DNA from: CAZAQB01 sp964487155
GTDB taxonomy: Bacteria > Pseudomonadota > Gammaproteobacteria > Nitrococcales > Nitrococcaceae
Reading direction: 5' to 3'
Assembly (NCBI GenBank): GCA_964487155.1
Contig: CAZAQB010000070.1
Location: 1 to 16,465, forward strand
DNA length: 16,465 bases
Position numbers and translations under genes: made by a program. This document shows, in pieces, positions 1-5,600 of this stretch (position 1 is the first letter of the stretch; the number at the start of each line of letters is the position of its first letter). The notes below the pieces were generated by a model. That model saw only the letters and a program-made list of their open reading frames with translations, was not told the DNA's origin and did no database searches.

Positions 1-56
1 CTGGGTACTGGGTACTGGGTACTGGGTACTGGGTACTGGGTACTGGGTACTGGGCA
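1..56. repeat. CTGGGTA heptamer tandem array
   Basis: Seven perfect CTGGGTA units (1-49) are followed by one imperfect unit, CTGGGCA (50-56). The array starts at the window edge, so its real length is unknown. Seven is coprime to three, so all frames read the same seven codons (CTG GGT ACT GGG TAC TGG GTA), and none is a stop on either strand. Heptanucleotide short tandem repeats (STRRs) of this style are known from heterocystous cyanobacteria. A relationship to them is only a resemblance in form. Confidence 0.95.
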
Positions 57-94
57 AGGATTGGCCAGGACCTCTCCCCTGGCAAGGCCTTATC

Positions 95-122
95 GTACTC
101 AGTGCTCCGTACCCAGTGCCCC
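95..122. repeat. Degenerate heptamers in opposite orientation
   Basis: Four heptad-phased units read TACTCAG, TGCTCCG, TACCCAG and TGCCCCG. On the minus strand these are CTGGGTA/CTGAGTA-type units, so they oppose the array at 1-56. They lie 3' of the minus-strand flavoprotein gene and read in its sense direction. The last unit runs into an 18-mer, CCCCGGGAAGACGGTGGG (119-136), which recurs at 8082-8099 with 16 of 18 bases identical. Confidence 0.7.
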
Positions 123-130
123 GGGAAGAC

Positions 131-162
131 GGTGGGTTTCGCTGCGCTCTACCCACCCTACA
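131..162. repeat. GTAGGGTGGG-type intergenic hairpin
   Basis: GGTGGGT (131-137) pairs with ACCCACC (151-157) around a 13-nt loop, TTCGCTGCGCTCT, and is followed by CTAC. Read on minus it starts GTAGGGTGGG. This looks like the short hairpin repeats (GTAGGGTGGATAAGCG...) scattered through many gammaproteobacterial intergenic regions. Two relatives with different stems occur at 5358-5387 and 8154-8183. Confidence 0.6.
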
Positions 163-218
163 GACCGGAGACTGACCCAAGGCCAACCTGGCCCTGGCGC
201 CCGTCAAGCCCCCTCTTC

Positions 219-249
219 CACTCAGTCCTCAGTCCTCAGTCCTCCGTCC
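219..249 (-). repeat. GGACTGA-type heptamer array at a gene's 3' end
   Basis: The plus strand shows TCCTCAG (226-232), TCCTCAG (233-239) and TCCTCCG (240-246), with a partial unit on each side. On the minus strand this is CTGAGGA repeated, in the sense direction of the flavoprotein gene that ends inside it. The gene's stop codon (minus-strand TGA, 224-222) is part of the array. Confidence 0.85.
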
Positions 250-1670
250 TTTCCACCCCTCACTACCCGGCGCAGCCACTGCGCCGGACCCGTCCGGCTC
301 CGACGCGCCACCGCCTGGGCCGCCGCGCTCCGGTACACCTGGCCCAGGGCCGGGTAGGGCTGCGCGACCTGGCCCAGGCGCTGCAGCGACAGCCCCGCGT
401 TCATGGCCAACACCAGCTCATGGATCAACTCACCGGCAGCCGGCCCCAGGATGCTCGCCCCCAGGATGCGCCCCCGGCTCACCACCAGCCGCGCCCTGCC
501 GGCGGTTTCCCCCATCACCACGGCCCGGTCCACCTCATTGAAGGGCACGTCCAGCACTTCCGCGTCCAGCCCGGCGTCAAGCGCCTGCTGCCCGGTCATG
601 CCGACCCGCGCCAGCTCCGGGTCGCTGCGGGTCACCCACGGCAGGGCGGCGGCATCGGAGAGCCGGGCGGGCCAGCCCCAGCCGGCCACATTGCGCACCA
701 CGACGGCGGCCTGCTGCTCGGCGGCCGCGCTCGACGGGTACAGGCCGGTGCAGTCGCCGCAGGCGTAGATGTGGCGCCTGGAGGTACGCATCCGGGAATC
801 CACCTTCACCCCCAGCCGGTCGTACTCAACGCCCGCCGCTTCCAGTTCGAGGGATTCCACGTTGGGACGCCGGCCCACCGCCAGCAGCAGGGCGTCGGCT
901 TCCACCGGCAGGAATTCCTCCCCGCGCCGGCAGATCAGCCGCATCGGGCCGGACCCCGGCTCCAGGCGCTCCACCTGGGTGCCGACCTGCACATCCATGC
1001 CTTGCGCCACCAGCAGGCCGCGCAGTTCCGCCGCCAGCTGGGGATCCTCCCGCGCCAGGATTTCCGGCAACGGCTCCAGCAGGGTCACCCGGCTGCCCAG
1101 CCGCGCAAGGGCCTGGCCCAGCTCGACGCCCGCCGGCCCCCCGCCCATCACCACCAACCGTTCGGGCGCCTGGGTGAGGTCGAACAGGTCGTCCGTGGTG
1201 AGGGCGGGGCTGCGCTCCAGGCCGTCCAGGGCGGGCAGCGCCGGCCGCGAGCCGGTAGCGATGACGAAGCGCCGCGCCCGCAGGCGCTGGCCCTTGACCT
1301 CCACCTCGTAGGGCGACAGGAAGCGAGCCTCGCCGAACAGCACCTGCACGCCGTCCCGGCGCAGGGAGTCCTCGTCGTCCCGCCGGCGCAGCTCGGCTGC
1401 GACACCCCGGCAGCGCGCCATCACCGTTGCCAGATCTGCGCGCCCGCGGCCGCCGTCGATGCCGAACTCCCCCGCCCGGCCCACCAGCGCGGCCAGCCGG
1501 GCCGCGTGGATCAGCGCGTTGGCCGGAACGCAGCCATGGCGCAGCCGCTCGCCGCCGAGGCGGTCCGCCCGCTCGATCAGGATCACGGACAGGCGCTGCC
1601 GGGCGGCGGCGCGAGCCGCGGCAAGGCCGGCCGCACCGCCGCCCAGCACCACCACATCGGGCACCGTCAT
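222..1670 (-). CDS. Pyridine nucleotide-disulfide oxidoreductase-like flavoprotein with degenerate active site
   Basis: This 482-residue protein has the full fold of the dihydrolipoamide dehydrogenase/mercuric reductase family. It shows an N-terminal FAD site (VVVLGGGAAGLAAA, residues 6-19), an NAD(P) Rossmann motif (GGGPAGVELGQAL), a second FAD motif (ACGDCTGLYPS) and a C-terminal dimerisation domain. Catalytic positions are altered. The usual GGTCxxxxGCxPSK reads GGERLRHGCVPAN, so the first redox Cys is Arg42 and only Cys47 remains. The proton-relay HPTxxE reads YPALGQ (Tyr439, Gln444). Ordinary disulfide reduction is therefore unlikely; the substrate is unknown. I chose the ATG at 1670 because MTVPDVVVLGGG begins the fold directly and a GGAG lies just upstream; a TTG at 1709 would add 13 residues. 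The last seven residues (GGLRTED) and the stop are encoded by the heptamer array. The reading frame is intact, so it may be a working enzyme of changed chemistry. Confidence 0.85.
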   Translation of the reverse strand: MTVPDVVVLGGGAAGLAAARAAARQRLSVILIERADRLGGERLRHGCVPANALIHAARLAALVGRAGEFGIDGGRGRADLATVMARCRGVAAELRRRDDEDSLRRDGVQVLFGEARFLSPYEVEVKGQRLRARRFVIATGSRPALPALDGLERSPALTTDDLFDLTQAPERLVVMGGGPAGVELGQALARLGSRVTLLEPLPEILAREDPQLAAELRGLLVAQGMDVQVGTQVERLEPGSGPMRLICRRGEEFLPVEADALLLAVGRRPNVESLELEAAGVEYDRLGVKVDSRMRTSRRHIYACGDCTGLYPSSAAAEQQAAVVVRNVAGWGWPARLSDAAALPWVTRSDPELARVGMTGQQALDAGLDAEVLDVPFNEVDRAVVMGETAGRARLVVSRGRILGASILGPAAGELIHELVLAMNAGLSLQRLGQVAQPYPALGQVYRSAAAQAVARRSRTGPAQWLRRVVRGGKDGGLRTED

Positions 1671-1712
1671 CCCCTCCCCCCTGGGCGTGGAAGGCATTCG
1701 TGGCTGCAAAGC

Positions 1713-1741
1713 CTAGCACCCTAAGTCCGACAGGCTGCTAG
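1713..1741. repeat. CTAGCA/TGCTAG inverted element
   Basis: Arms CTAGCACCCT (1713-1722) and AGGCTGCTAG (1732-1741) pair at 9 of 10 positions around the loop AAGTCCGAC. Positions 1713-1735 match 9696-9718 at 21 of 23 bases, though the second copy has lost its right arm. Both copies lie 5' of a minus-strand flavoprotein gene, in the same orientation. It could be a dispersed REP-like repeat or a regulatory site; the sequence alone does not decide. Confidence 0.65.
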
Positions 1742-1782
1742 CCGAGAGCCCGGGCGCCGTACATCCGCCCCCCCGGCCCTTG

Positions 1783-1812
1783 TTGGGATAGGTAGGCCGT
1801 CACAGGCATACT
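1783..1812 (+). promoter_or_regulatory. Candidate hemB promoter
   Basis: A -35-like TTGGGA (1783-1788), an 18-nt spacer and a -10-like CATACT (1807-1812) fit a sigma70 promoter pointing at hemB, with transcription starting around 1819. The match is modest and rests on position and spacing only. Confidence 0.3.
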
Positions 1813-1820
1813 ACCAAGTC

Positions 1821-1840
1821 GCAGATTCCCGGGAGTCTGC
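1821..1840. promoter_or_regulatory. Imperfect palindrome before hemB, operator-like
   Basis: GCAGATTCCCGGGAGTCTGC is a 20-bp dyad in which only the 1826/1835 pair fails; its core TCCCGGGA is perfect. It starts about where the candidate promoter would begin transcription and ends 33 nt before the hemB ATG, a usual place for a repressor site. As RNA it could also form a hairpin. No known operator was recognised. Confidence 0.4.
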
Positions 1841-1873
1841 AACTGCGCCTCCGAGAACCGCCGGGAGACCACC

Positions 1874-2896
1874 ATGACCCGACACCTGGGCGCCGCCGGG
1901 CGCTACCCCGACGTCCGTCCCCGGCGCATGCGCCGCAACGACTTCTCGCGCCGGCTGATGCGGGAAACCCAGCTCAGCGCCGATGACTTCATCTACCCGG
2001 TGTTCGTGCTGGAGGGCCGCGACCGGCGCGAGCCGGTCGCCTCCATGCCCGGCATCGAGCGCCTCAGCCTGGACCTGCTGCAGCGCGAGGCCGAAAGCGT
2101 CGCCGAGCTGGGCATCCCGGCCCTGGCCCTGTTCCCGGTGGTGCCGGCGGAGCGCAAGTCCGAGGAGGCCGAGGAAGCCTGGAACCCGGAAGGGCTGGTC
2201 CCCCGCGCGGTGCAGGCCCTCAAGCAGGCCGTGCCCGAGCTCGGCATCATCACCGACGTGGCGCTGGACCCTTATACCAGCCACGGCCAGGACGGCCTGC
2301 TGGACGAGACCGGCTACGTGGTCAACGACGATACCGTCACCGCCCTGGTGCGCCAGGCCCTGTGCCATGCCGAGGCCGGCGCCGACGTGGTGGCGCCATC
2401 CGACATGATGGACGGCCGGATCGCCGCCATCCGCCAGGCGCTGGAAGGCGACGGCCATATCCACACCCGCATCCTGGCCTACGCCGCCAAGTACGCCTCC
2501 AGCTTCTACGGGCCGTTCCGGGACGCAGTGGGCTCGGCGGCCAACCTGGGCGCCGGCGACAAGAAGACCTACCAGATGGATCCGGCCAACAGCGACGAGG
2601 CCCTGCGCGAGGTGGCCCTGGACATCGCCGAGGGCGCCGACCTGGTGATGGTCAAGCCTGGCCTGCCCTACCTGGACATCGTGCAGCGGGTGAAGCGCGA
2701 GTTCGGGGTTCCGACCTTCGCCTACCAGGTGAGCGGCGAGTACGCCATGCTCATGGCCGCCCACGCCAACGGCTGGCTCGATGGCCCGGCCTGCGCCCTG
2801 GAGGCGCTGACCTCCATCAAGCGCGCCGGCGCCGACGGCGTGCTGACCTACTTCGCCAAGCAGGCCGCCGGCTGGCTGAAGGCCGGGGGGCCCTGA
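1874..2896 (+). CDS. hemB: Porphobilinogen synthase (delta-aminolevulinic acid dehydratase)
   Basis: HemB condenses two 5-aminolevulinate molecules to porphobilinogen, the first shared step of tetrapyrrole (heme, siroheme, chlorophyll, cobalamin) synthesis in the cytoplasm. The 340 residues match the family's usual length. The two Schiff-base lysines are visible: Lys206 in YAAKYASSFYGPFRDA and Lys261 in VMVKPGLPYLD. The metal loop reads DVALDPYTSHGQDG (residues 128-141), with Asp/Ala in place of the three zinc-binding Cys of E. coli-type HemB. This is the zinc-free, magnesium-stimulated type known from Pseudomonas aeruginosa. An N-terminal arm of about 20 residues precedes RRNDFSRRLMRET. The ATG at 1874 has GGGAG about 8 nt upstream. 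It is transcribed divergently from the flavoprotein gene. A long inverted repeat separates it from aroE. Confidence 0.97.
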   Translation: MTRHLGAAGRYPDVRPRRMRRNDFSRRLMRETQLSADDFIYPVFVLEGRDRREPVASMPGIERLSLDLLQREAESVAELGIPALALFPVVPAERKSEEAEEAWNPEGLVPRAVQALKQAVPELGIITDVALDPYTSHGQDGLLDETGYVVNDDTVTALVRQALCHAEAGADVVAPSDMMDGRIAAIRQALEGDGHIHTRILAYAAKYASSFYGPFRDAVGSAANLGAGDKKTYQMDPANSDEALREVALDIAEGADLVMVKPGLPYLDIVQRVKREFGVPTFAYQVSGEYAMLMAAHANGWLDGPACALEALTSIKRAGADGVLTYFAKQAAGWLKAGGP

Positions 2897-2919
2897 GCCT
2901 GGGAGTTGAAGGCCGAGAC

Positions 2920-3040
2920 ATCAGCCACAGATGGACACAGATACACACAGATAGAGAAAATGGTGGGCTGACAGTCCTCCCGGACTGAGCGTTTGCTGCC
3001 AAATCCTATCCGCGTCTATCTGCGTTCATCTGCGGCTGAT
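2920..3040. repeat. Long inverted repeat A with 10-bp units
   Basis: The left arm (2920-2954) reads ATCAGC followed by CACAGATGGA, CACAGATACA and CACAGATAG, an exact 10-bp period. The right arm (3007-3040) is its approximate reverse complement: on minus, ATCAGC then CGCAGATGAA, CGCAGATAGA, CGCGGATA. The loop holds a smaller hairpin, CAGTCC (2972-2977) / GGACTG (2982-2987). The element fills most of the hemB-aroE gap. Related elements lie at 5013-5116, 5408-5505 and 6265-6425. Confidence 0.9.
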
Positions 3041-3082
3041 TAGCAGCTTCCCCAAGAAACCGAAGCCCTGAGCCCCAGACCC

Positions 3083-3892
3083 ATGGACCGCTACGCCGTG
3101 TTCGGCAACCCCGTCGCCCACAGCAAGTCGCCGGCCATCCACCGGATGTTCGCCGAGCAGACCGGCCAGCGGTTGCGCTACGAGCGCATCGAGGCCCCCC
3201 TGGACGACTTTGCCGGGGCCGTGGCCCGCTTCCGGGCCGACGGCGGCCGGGGCGCCAACGTCACGGTGCCGTTCAAGGAACAGGCCTGGCGCCTGGCGCA
3301 GCGGCTCAGCGACCGGGCCCGCCTCGCCGGGGCGGTCAACACCCTGCTGCTGGAAGACGGCATCCAGGGCGACAACACCGACGGTGTGGGCCTGGTGCAG
3401 GACCTGGTGCACAACCTGGGCGTGACTCTCGCCGGCCGGCGGGTGCTGGTGCTGGGCGCGGGTGGCGCCGCCCGCGGCATACTGCCGGCCCTGGCGCCAA
3501 CGGGCCCGGCGGAACTGGTGCTCGCCAACCGCACCGCCGAGCGGGCGCAGACCCTGGCCCGGGAGCTGGCAGAAGCCGGGCCCATCCGCTGCCTGGAACT
3601 GGGCGAGCTGGCCGGCCAGCGCTTCGACGTGGTGATCAACGCCACCGCGGCGGGCCTCAGCGGCGAGCTGCCGCCGCTACCCCACGACCTGCTGGCACCC
3701 GCTGCGGCCTGCTATGACCTGATGTACGCGGATCGGCCTACCGCCTTCGTGGAATGGGCCCGCGGCCACGGCGCCGCGGTGGCCGCGGACGGCCTGGGCA
3801 TGCTGGTGGAACAGGCCGCAGAGTCGTTCTTCCTGTGGCGGGGGGTGCGGCCGGAGACCGCCCCGGTGATCGCCGCCCTCAGGTCCGCCTGA
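3083..3892 (+). CDS. aroE: Shikimate dehydrogenase (NADP-dependent)
   Basis: AroE reduces 3-dehydroshikimate to shikimate with NADPH in aromatic amino acid synthesis. The 269-residue length is typical. Shikimate-binding residues are present: SKSP (14-17), NVTVPFKE (59-66, catalytic Lys65), Asn86 in GAVNT and Asp100 in DNTDG. The nucleotide-binding loop is GAGGAAR (125-131), followed by the NRT motif (149-151) that selects NADP in AroE. The C-terminal MLVEQAAESFFLWRG closes the family pattern. The ATG at 3083 begins MDRYAVFGNPVAHSKSP directly; no strong ribosome site is visible. The nnrS-like gene follows after 4 nt, so the two are probably co-transcribed. Confidence 0.97.
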   Translation: MDRYAVFGNPVAHSKSPAIHRMFAEQTGQRLRYERIEAPLDDFAGAVARFRADGGRGANVTVPFKEQAWRLAQRLSDRARLAGAVNTLLLEDGIQGDNTDGVGLVQDLVHNLGVTLAGRRVLVLGAGGAARGILPALAPTGPAELVLANRTAERAQTLARELAEAGPIRCLELGELAGQRFDVVINATAAGLSGELPPLPHDLLAPAAACYDLMYADRPTAFVEWARGHGAAVAADGLGMLVEQAAESFFLWRGVRPETAPVIAALRSA

Positions 3893-3896
3893 GCCG

Positions 3897-4994
3897 ATGG
3901 CCGGCTCGAAGCTGCCCGCCCAGGGGCTGTTCTTCCCCGCCGCAGCGGTGTACGGCGCTCTTCTCATGCCGCTGTCGGTGCAGGCCCTGGGGGGCGGCGG
4001 GGCGCTGGTCCCGGGCCTTGCCACCGCCTCCGGCCACGCCCGGGAGTTGCTGCTGGGCTACGGCCTGGCGGTCGTGATCGGTTTCCTCGCCAGCGGGCTG
4101 CGGGGTGCCGGTCTTTGGCTGCTGTTCGGTGCCTGGCTCGCGGCCCGGGTCGCCAACCTGCTGGCTCCCGGACACCTCCTGGCCCTGGCCGCCGACCTGA
4201 CGGTGGTGGGCCTGCTTGCCGCGGAAATGCTGCCCCGGCTGCTGGGCTCCGTCCGCAAGTGGCGCAACGCCGCCCTGCCGGGAGTGCTGGTGGGCCTGGT
4301 GGCTGCAGCCGCCGCCTACCACCTCACTCGGGGCGCCACCCGGGATCTGGTGATCCTGGAGACCGTGCTGCTGTTCGGGCTGCTGTTGAGCTTCATGGGC
4401 GGCCGGGTCATTGCGCCGGCTGTGGTCGGCGTCATGGAGCGCAGCGGCCTCGAGCCCCAGGCCCGACTCCAGCCTGGCCTGGAGGGCGGCCAGCTGCTCT
4501 GCCTGCTGACCGCCCTGGCGGCCCTGCCGCTCTTGGGAGCGGGGCCGCTGGCCGGGCTGGCGACGGCGGCAGCCGGCGTCCTGGGCCTTTTGCGGCTGGC
4601 CCGCTGGCGTCCCTGGGGGCTGCGCCGGCGCCCCGACCTGCTGGCGCTGGCGGCCGGCTATGCCTGGGTCGCCGGCGGGCTGGCGCTGATGGGGCTCAGC
4701 TGGGTGGCCGGCAGCGAAGGCACCACGGCACTCCACGCCCTTACCGTGGGTGGGCTGGGCACTCTCACCGCCACGGTCATGGCCCGAACCCGTCTGGTGC
4801 GGGCCCGCCAGGATCCCGCCCGCCCACGGGAGATCCCTCTGGCGGCCGTGCTGATGGGCCTGGCCACCGGCCTGCGCCTGGCCACCGCCGCCTGGCCCGG
4901 CGCGGCACCCGGCCTGCTGTGGGCGGCAACCCTGGCCTGGTCCCTGGCGCTGCTGGTGCTGCTGCGGCTGCTGTTCACCGTCCCGGCGCGCTGA
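3897..4994 (+). CDS. nnrS: NnrS family membrane protein
   Basis: This 365-residue polytopic inner-membrane protein has around ten to twelve hydrophobic segments. Family marks are GHARELLLGYGLAVVIGFLA (46-65, His47), SFMGGRVIAP (165-174) and ALHALTVGGLGTLTATVMAR (278-297, His280). NnrS proteins are heme/copper-containing and help some denitrifiers and pathogens tolerate nitric oxide; their biochemical role is not settled. No nitrite or NO reductase genes are in the window, so the context adds nothing about nitrogen metabolism. It starts 4 nt after the aroE stop with no strong ribosome site, which suggests translational coupling. A long inverted repeat begins 18 nt after its stop. Confidence 0.85.
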   Translation: MAGSKLPAQGLFFPAAAVYGALLMPLSVQALGGGGALVPGLATASGHARELLLGYGLAVVIGFLASGLRGAGLWLLFGAWLAARVANLLAPGHLLALAADLTVVGLLAAEMLPRLLGSVRKWRNAALPGVLVGLVAAAAAYHLTRGATRDLVILETVLLFGLLLSFMGGRVIAPAVVGVMERSGLEPQARLQPGLEGGQLLCLLTALAALPLLGAGPLAGLATAAAGVLGLLRLARWRPWGLRRRPDLLALAAGYAWVAGGLALMGLSWVAGSEGTTALHALTVGGLGTLTATVMARTRLVRARQDPARPREIPLAAVLMGLATGLRLATAAWPGAAPGLLWAATLAWSLALLVLLRLLFTVPAR

Positions 4995-5012
4995 GGCTGG
5001 CAACGGGCTCTT

Positions 5013-5116
5013 TCAGCCACAGATGAACACGGATGGACAGAGGTCGGCCGCTCACGACAGGGCATTCCGGCCTGTAGCGGACGCTCTTTCGTTGATCAGC
5101 GTTCATCTGTGGCTGA
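5013..5116. repeat. Long inverted repeat B with 10-bp units
   Basis: Arms TCAGCCACAGATGAAC (5013-5028) and GTTCATCTGTGGCTGA (5101-5116) match perfectly over 16 bp. Weaker pairing continues inward through further 10-bp units (CACAGATGAA, CACGGATGGA on the left; CACAGATGAA, CGCTGATCAA on the right, read on minus). It lies 3' of nnrS and just before the first barrel-gene leader. Confidence 0.9.
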
Positions 5117-5133
5117 TGGGTCTCCCAGGGCCC

Positions 5134-5150
5134 GTTCAGGCAGGGTTCAG
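5134..5150 (+). promoter_or_regulatory. GTTCAG-N5-GTTCAG direct repeat, copy 1
   Basis: GTTCAG at 5134-5139 and again at 5145-5150 gives an 11-bp repeat spacing, the layout of OmpR/PhoB-family response-regulator sites. A -10-like CAATCT begins 11 nt downstream. The box lies 78 nt (first base to ATG) before the truncated barrel gene, exactly as in copy 2 at 5523-5539. Confidence 0.5.
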
Positions 5151-5211
5151 GGCCCGCCGGGCAATCTGATGCGCGTGGGCCATCCGGCCCGGCCACACGG
5201 AGATCTGCAGC

Positions 5212-5433
5212 ATGCGCGCATTCCTGACCAGCGCAACCCTCGGCACCGCCCTGGCACTGGCCGGCGCCGCGGCCCCCGCGGTGGCCCAGGCGACGGCCTC
5301 GGTCGCGTCGGGTACGTGGGCCCGGGGATTGCCACCTTGGCGTTTGCTACGCCGGCCCCCACGTTTCTTCGCAACGTGGGTCTACGGCGGCGGTGTCCAA
5401 GGCCCAGGGCACAGATGGCGCCGTACCCCCTGA
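5212..5433 (+). pseudogene. Truncated copy of the outer membrane barrel gene (promoter, leader and signal peptide only)
   Basis: The first 26 residues (MRAFLTSATLGTALALAGAA then APAVAQ) are clearly homologous to the signal peptide of the intact gene 389 bp downstream. The ribosome site (GGAG, 5199-5202), the 5' leader and the GTTCAG box are also shared at the same spacing. Similarity stops after the AxA-Q cleavage site. The rest (ATASVASGTWARGLPPWRLL and on) is Arg/Pro/Trp-rich translation of hairpin repeats and of the decayed inverted repeat at 5408-5505. I read this as a gene remnant whose barrel has been deleted or replaced. Divergence between the copies suggests the duplication is not recent. 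It could still be transcribed and export a 47-residue peptide, but nothing supports selection for one. Confidence 0.6.
5339..5387. repeat. Two hairpins inside the truncated gene
   Basis: GGCGT (5339-5343) / ACGCC (5349-5353) forms one short hairpin. CCCACGTT (5358-5365) / AACGTGGG (5373-5380) forms an 8-bp stem with the loop TCTTCGC, followed by TCTACGG. The second shares the loop theme and CTAC flank of the hairpins at 131-162 and 8154-8183, with a different stem. They lie in sequence that replaced the barrel-coding part. Confidence 0.55.
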
Positions 5434-5505
5434 GCGGCGTCGAACCTCCGGGTCTGAGAGGGTTGGCGAACGCCAGCCTGCGTTTATCCGTGTCCATCCG
5501 TGGCC
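5408..5505. repeat. Long inverted repeat D, left arm decayed
   Basis: The right arm (5481-5505) is well kept: on minus, GGCCACGGATGGACACGGAT then AAACG. Only a short left arm, GGCACAGATGGCGCCG (5408-5423), is recognisable. It belongs to the same 10-bp-unit family as A, B and C. It lies between the truncated and intact barrel genes. Confidence 0.6.
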
Positions 5506-5522
5506 GGCTTCCAGGGCGCGCC

Positions 5523-5539
5523 GTTCAGTCAGAGTTCAG
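5523..5539 (+). promoter_or_regulatory. GTTCAG-N5-GTTCAG direct repeat, copy 2
   Basis: GTTCAG at 5523-5528 and 5534-5539, 78 nt (first base to ATG) before the intact barrel gene, repeats copy 1 exactly in spacing. The -10-like stretch GAAACT follows after 11 nt. Conservation of the box while flanking bases differ suggests a real regulator site, probably for an OmpR/PhoB-type activator; which one is unknown. Confidence 0.55.
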
Positions 5540-5600
5540 GATCCGCCGGCGAAACTGAAAGAGTGGGCCGCGCCGGCCCAGGACACGGAGGATTCGCAAC

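Noticed and set aside
1..56. CRISPR array
   Set aside because: The units are 7 bp and contiguous, with no spacers; the 10-bp units elsewhere are also without spacers, and no cas genes are present.
102..1724. A 540-codon open frame on plus, opposite the flavoprotein gene
   Set aside because: It is rich in His, Pro, Gln, Arg and Ala with no domain, and lies over a minus-strand gene with clear FAD and NAD(P) motifs. Antisense frames stay open in GC-rich DNA.
1811..2764. A 317-codon open frame antisense to hemB
   Set aside because: The plus-strand HemB has both catalytic lysines and full length; the antisense product has no recognisable motif.
3897..4994. A denitrification or NO-detoxification cluster around nnrS
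   Set aside because: Neighbours are aroE and an outer membrane protein; no nitrite, NO or N2O reductase gene is present.
3879..5003. A 374-codon open frame antisense to nnrS
   Set aside because: Its Gln/Gly/His-rich product is the mirror of Leu/Ala-rich membrane codons; the plus strand encodes NnrS motifs.
5290..5433. A Trp/Arg-rich cationic secreted peptide (no acidic residue, about eight Arg) after the signal peptide of the truncated gene
   Set aside because: It looks like an antimicrobial peptide in composition, but this part is translated from hairpin and inverted repeats, and GC-rich non-coding DNA gives Arg/Pro/Gly-rich frames by chance. Peptide evidence or conservation would be needed.
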